Assembly (NCBI GenBank): GCA_026708185.1
Contig: JAPOVK010000019.1
Span: forward strand, 186,001 to 250,000
Direction: 5' to 3'
DNA length: 64,000 bases
DNA from: Gammaproteobacteria bacterium
GTDB taxonomy: Bacteria; Pseudomonadota; Gammaproteobacteria; Pseudomonadales; Azotimanducaceae
Of the stretch, positions 60,075 through 64,000 are shown one piece after another. The notes beneath the pieces are model-generated. The model searched no databases and had not been told where the DNA came from. It saw only the letters and a program-made list of their open reading frames with translations. The position numbers were made by a program, and so were the translations under genes. Position 1 is the first letter of the stretch; each line of letters opens with the position of its first letter.

Positions 60075-60391
60075 AGGTCGACTGTTACGGCCATCTGACC
60101 GACGCCGAGGCGTGGTCAGCAGAAGTCGCAAGGGCCCTTGCCTGTCAAGTCGCGATCAACCTCGGCGCAGACCACTGGCGCGTACTCGCCGCCGTGCGCG
60201 ACTTTCACCGCGACACCGGCGTCGCGCCCTCCATGCGGCCGCTGGTGAAACTCGTGCGCGAGCGCGTCGGCCCCGAACTCGGCTCCAGCATCGCGCTCAT
60301 GCGGCTGTTTCCGCCGGACAAGATGCGCGGCGGCAGCGCTCGACTGGTCGCGCTGATCGCGGGACTGCCCGTGCCCGAGAACTGCCTCTAG
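60065..60391 (+). CDS. tusE: TusE/DsrC-family protein
   Basis: ALKVDCYGHLTDAEAWSAEVARALA...LTDADHWRV-like region and C-terminal IAGLPVPENCL with the penultimate Cys; overlaps tusB. Confidence 0.88.
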   Translation: MALKVDCYGHLTDAEAWSAEVARALACQVAINLGADHWRVLAAVRDFHRDTGVAPSMRPLVKLVRERVGPELGSSIALMRLFPPDKMRGGSARLVALIAGLPVPENCL

Positions 60392-60439
60392 CAGATCTGG
60401 GGTCGGAATGCGGAAGTGGTCGACCCGCAACTCGGCTGC

Positions 60440-60850
60440 TTAGTCCGCGACGCTGCCGAGGACGAGGTCGCGCAAGGTCACGATGCCGACGGCGTCGCGC
60501 TTCTCGTCGACGACGACCGAGCGCGACAGCCCCATTTCGCATAGCAGGCGCATCGCGTAGCGTGCCAACATGCCCGGCGGCAGCGTGACCACGGGCTTGT
60601 CCATAACCTCATAGACGTGGACGCGGTCGGGCGGCCGGTCCTCGGCGAGCGGGTCGGCCACATCGACCACCTCGACCAGGCCCACCTCGTCGTCGGCGTC
60701 ACGGCGGGCGACGACCAGCGAGCTGACATCGTGCTCCTTCATCATCGCAATGGCTTCGCCGATCGTGGCCAAGCCATCGATCACGTGGAGTTCCCTCACC
60801 ATCACGTCCTGAACGCGCAAGCGGTCCTGTGTTTTCCCTTCTTCGCTCAC
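60440..60850 (-). CDS. CBS-domain pair protein
   Basis: VQDVMVRELHVIDGLATIGEAIAMMKEHDVSSLVVARRDADDEVGLVEVVDV...YEVMDKPVVTLPPGMLARYAMRLLCEMGLSRSVVVDEKRDAVGIVTLRDLV. Confidence 0.9.
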   Translation of the reverse strand: MSEEGKTQDRLRVQDVMVRELHVIDGLATIGEAIAMMKEHDVSSLVVARRDADDEVGLVEVVDVADPLAEDRPPDRVHVYEVMDKPVVTLPPGMLARYAMRLLCEMGLSRSVVVDEKRDAVGIVTLRDLVLGSVAD

Positions 60851-61197
60851 AACATGCTCTCCAGTTCCTCACGGATCACCGGCATCTGGGTAGTCAGTCC
60901 CACGGCGTCCTCGATCGCAATCTGAAACGCCATGCCCGCTCCGGCGTCCTCCTCGAACCGGCCGGCATCGCGGATGCGTTCGAGAATGTCGCGCGCTCGT
61001 GTCTCGACCACCACGAACAGTACCGCGTTGCCAACCGCGTGCAGGTCGAGGCCGAGGAAGGTCTTCCCGGGCTTCAGTCCCTCGCCGCGGGCACGGCCGA
61101 TGACCGTGGCACCGGTCGCGCCCCCGGCGCGAGCCGCCTCGATGACCGCATCGGTCCGGTCGTCGCCAACCAGGGCGACGATGAGTTTCATCCTCAT
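60847..61197 (-). CDS. P-II-like regulatory protein
   Basis: [101 protein letters not shown]; 4-nt overlaps on both sides. Confidence 0.83.
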   Translation of the reverse strand: MRMKLIVALVGDDRTDAVIEAARAGGATGATVIGRARGEGLKPGKTFLGLDLHAVGNAVLFVVVETRARDILERIRDAGRFEEDAGAGMAFQIAIEDAVGLTTQMPVIREELESML

Positions 61198-62033
61198 GGT
61201 TCCACGTTCCTCCTCTGTTGCATTGTCTCGCGTGCTGCGTCTACCGGCGGGGCCCCGTTCTCCCGACCCCTGCGCCGCTTGCCAAGCCATTCCACCGCCA
61301 TCGAGTAGCCGAGGACCGTCATGATGGGGAACACGGCGGCGAAGGCGATCATGCCGAAGCCGTCGATCAGCGGGTTGCGGCCAGGCACGCTGGCCGCCAG
61401 CCCCAAGCCGAGCGCGGCAACGACGGGGACGGTCACCGTGGACGTCGTCACCCCGCCGCTGTCGTAGGCGAGCGGCACGATGGCGCGGCCGGAGCGGAAG
61501 GTCTGGACGATCACCACGAGGTAGACCGCAATGATGTACCAAGGCAGAGGCGTCCCGGTGACGATCCGGAAACAGCCCAAGGAAACACCGAGCGCCGCAC
61601 CGACCGCCACGGCCAGGCGCAAGCCCCAGGCGTTGATGGCGTTCCCCGAAACCTCCTCCGCCTTCAGCGCTACCGCGATCAGCGACGGCTCGGCGATCGT
61701 TGTCGCAAAACCGATCGCCGCGGCGAAGGCGTAGACGAGCCAGTAGTCGGTCCACGCCGCCTCTCGTCCGGCGACGCCGGTCGCTTCGGGCGTCGTCAGT
61801 TGTCGGGCCATGGTCTCCCCGATAGGGAATAGCGCGTCCTGCAAACCAATCAGGAACAGCGCGAGGCCGATCAGGACGCACACGAACCCGCCCACGATGC
61901 GCCGCAGGTTGGGCAAACTGCGGCGCAGCACGGCGACCTGGAAGAGCACCAGGATGACGACGATGGGCGCGACATCGAGGCTCGTCGACCAGAGGGTTTG
62001 CGCGAAGTCGATCGCGAACCCCATCAGACCCAT
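61194..62033 (-). CDS. DUF1538 membrane protein (second copy)
   Basis: [57 protein letters not shown]...[22 protein letters not shown]...[51 protein letters not shown]. Confidence 0.88.
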   Translation of the reverse strand: MGLMGFAIDFAQTLWSTSLDVAPIVVILVLFQVAVLRRSLPNLRRIVGGFVCVLIGLALFLIGLQDALFPIGETMARQLTTPEATGVAGREAAWTDYWLVYAFAAAIGFATTIAEPSLIAVALKAEEVSGNAINAWGLRLAVAVGAALGVSLGCFRIVTGTPLPWYIIAVYLVVIVQTFRSGRAIVPLAYDSGGVTTSTVTVPVVAALGLGLAASVPGRNPLIDGFGMIAFAAVFPIMTVLGYSMAVEWLGKRRRGRENGAPPVDAARETMQQRRNVEP

Positions 62034-62767
62034 CCCCCCAACGTGCCGTAGGCCAGCACGAACACGATCGGCGTGAGGCTCGCGAACGCGATTAGCCCAA
62101 AACCGTCGAGCATCGGATTGCGGCCCTTGATCGCGGTGGCGAGCCCCACGCCGAGCGCGGTGACCAGCGGCACCGTGATCGTGCTCGTGGTGACGCCGCC
62201 CGAGTCGTACGCGACACCGACGATCTCATCCGGTGCGAAGACGGTCATCACGGTCACCAGGACATAGCCGCCGATGATCAGCCGGTGGATCGGCCAGCCC
62301 TTGAGAATGCGCAAAACGCCGAGCACGATGGCGACGCCGACGGAGACTGCGACCACCATGCGCAGGTTGAATGCGTAGCTCGACCGCGCTTCGGCATCGT
62401 CGCCAATCGCGCCGGCTTCGGACGCGACCTCGGCAGCTTCTGCAGCCACCGCGATCAGGGCGGGCTCGGCCACCGTGGTACCGAACCCAAGGCAGAAGGC
62501 GAACGCGAACAAGGCGGAGGCGCTTCCCTTGCGGGCAAACGCCTGCGCAATCGCCTCGCCGAGCGGGAACAGGCCGCTCTCCAAGCCCTGGATGAAGAGC
62601 GCCAGCCCAGCCACAACGCACAACAGACCGCCGAGCACCTCGGCCAGGTTGGGAAACGGCTGTTGCAGGACGACGATCTGGAAGAACGCGATGACCGCGA
62701 CGATGGGCGCCAGGTCGCGCAAAGCTGCAACGATCCGACCGCCGAACAAGACCAGGAGATTGCGCAC
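62024..62767 (-). CDS. DUF1538 membrane protein (first copy)
   Basis: [57 protein letters not shown]...[25 protein letters not shown]...[51 protein letters not shown]. Confidence 0.88.
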   Translation of the reverse strand: MRNLLVLFGGRIVAALRDLAPIVAVIAFFQIVVLQQPFPNLAEVLGGLLCVVAGLALFIQGLESGLFPLGEAIAQAFARKGSASALFAFAFCLGFGTTVAEPALIAVAAEAAEVASEAGAIGDDAEARSSYAFNLRMVVAVSVGVAIVLGVLRILKGWPIHRLIIGGYVLVTVMTVFAPDEIVGVAYDSGGVTTSTITVPLVTALGVGLATAIKGRNPMLDGFGLIAFASLTPIVFVLAYGTLGGWV

Positions 62768-63315
62768 GAGACCCTGAAGAGCCTGCTCAGCTACGGGTAC
62801 TGGACAATGGCGGTCTGCTCGCGCCGCGGCCTGGCCGGCGGCGGGGTAGAACGGTGACTAATGCGGCCACCTCAGATTTGCCCCCAATCGGACAGGTGCA
62901 TGTAGCGCATGGCGAGGCTCGTCGAGTTCGGTCGGGACTATCCTAAGTCAAACCCGGCCGTCGGTGCGCGCGATGTCGCTCATGTATACAGTAACATATT
63001 GATTGTAAATAACTTTATTCACATGACGCGCGACTCGACCGCAAGCGACGTTCGCGGTCGCCGTGGTAGCAGGATAGATTCGCGGGGCTCGGCCCGTCCC
63101 GGAACACCGCTAGTGCTCGGCCATTGCCGAAACCCCGCGAAAGCCTTTGCCGACCGCGGCAGAAACGCAACCACCATCGGCATGCCCGCCACTCAGGCGA
63201 ACCTTTGGAGTGCTTCGGGCTATTGCACACGCACCAAGCACGGGCGTCAAGCCGCCTCGGGACCAGCTGGGTACCGGTTCGGTCAAGCCCACATCGACCC
63301 ACATGCGCCGGAAAA

Positions 63316-63335
63316 CCGACTGGCCAGTCAGTCAG
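63316..63335. promoter_or_regulatory. Degenerate motif A copy CCGACTGGCCAGTCAGTCAG (15/20 identical to 45277-45296)
   Basis: Base-by-base alignment by eye; contains perfect palindrome GACTGGCCAGTC. Confidence 0.45.
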
Positions 63336-63395
63336 ATTTTGCTTCGAACGGTTTTCCGACACCCGGATTCGCGCCACTCGGCCGCCTGCTCGCCA

Positions 63396-63413
63396 TGTCG
63401 TGCATGCACGACA
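63396..63413. promoter_or_regulatory. Perfect 18-bp palindrome TGTCGTGCATGCACGACA (motif B, second copy)
   Basis: Differs from the 45311-45330 core only in the two central bases. Confidence 0.65.
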
Positions 63414-63729
63414 GGCTGTAGCCATGCAACTCGATGCCGTGCGCGGCGTGGATCTGATGGTCCGAACTGATCACCGGGTCAGCGTCCCAGTTCGAACACC
63501 AGACACGACGCTGCGATCGCAACAGGGGGACTCACGACTTGGCTACCACCGAACAACCGGATGCGAGCACGCAACCGGACCAACGGAGCACCACCGACGT
63601 TGTCAAGGTCGAAGCTCTCGAACCGGACCTCGTCCGTTCATGGCAATCCGCTCACTGAACGGCGGCAGTCAGCTCCACCTAACTTGTTGATTTAAAAGTT
63701 TTAATCGACCTATCATCTGAGGAGATAGT

Positions 63730-64000
63730 CTAGCGGGGGTCGACCCTCGCGACCCCATTGGCAGACAACCACCCCTGTGTGCCGTCCGCGAGGGCCACAC
63801 GCAGCCACGTCGCACGATCCTCGACGACCGTCACCTCCGTTCCCGCGGGCAACGGGTTCGGATATGTCGGTGATGCCCCAACGCTGTCCGCGGAACGCAG
63901 GGTCGCGCCGTCGAGGACGACCACGGCGGCGTCACCGTCGCTCGCCACTAGCAAGGCCGAAGCCGTGGCCGCGAACCACAACCCCGCAGCCAGGACGGCA
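63730..64000 (-). CDS. SH3-like-domain protein C-terminus, BatE-like, partial at right edge
   Basis: TM segment then VVVLDGATLRSADSVGASPTYPNPLPAGTEVTVVEDRATWLRVALADGTQGWLSANGVARVDPR; frame stays open to the window end (AVLAAGLWFAATASALLVAS). Confidence 0.65.
   Translation of the reverse strand, partial: AVLAAGLWFAATASALLVASDGDAAVVVLDGATLRSADSVGASPTYPNPLPAGTEVTVVEDRATWLRVALADGTQGWLSANGVARVDPR

Noticed and set aside
62909-63690. ORFs 62909-63421 and 63124-63690
   Set aside because: No recognisable motif, unnatural composition, and they run through the palindromes; not supported as genes.

Overview
GC-rich proteobacterial chromosomal window (probably a gammaproteobacterium or relative) with about 40 supportable genes. 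From left to right it holds: (1) a giant minus-strand gene of SwmB/Ig-like repeats with an autotransporter-like barrel, missing from the ORF track because it runs off the left edge; (2) an intact-looking IS1202/ISNCY-like insertion sequence whose ends I resolved at 7948 and 9452, with a 16-bp target duplication; (3) a TadD/SPOR lipoprotein next to a partial Tad (Flp) pilus locus; (4) two Amt transporters bracketing a roadblock-like protein and a glycan/membrane-sulfatase cassette; (5) an accessory block at about 26.8-43.8 kb with two transmembrane pseudokinases fused to periplasmic FGE-like domains, two VWA/coiled-coil/TonB-C-like paralogs, a TonB receptor, a porin and an eight-unit helical-repeat protein, which is my best candidate for an undescribed system; (6) further apparently dead enzymes (serine-resolvase domain, DNA methylase); (7) two more TonB receptors and a type I sulfatase; (8) tusDCBE; (9) a DUF1538/DUF1538/P-II/CBS operon. 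Two operator-like palindrome families recur together at about 45.3 and 63.4 kb. Several genes show single-base -1 frame breaks that could be real or assembly error. I saw no tRNA, rRNA or CRISPR array. Family calls rest on motif recognition by eye; no searches were run.
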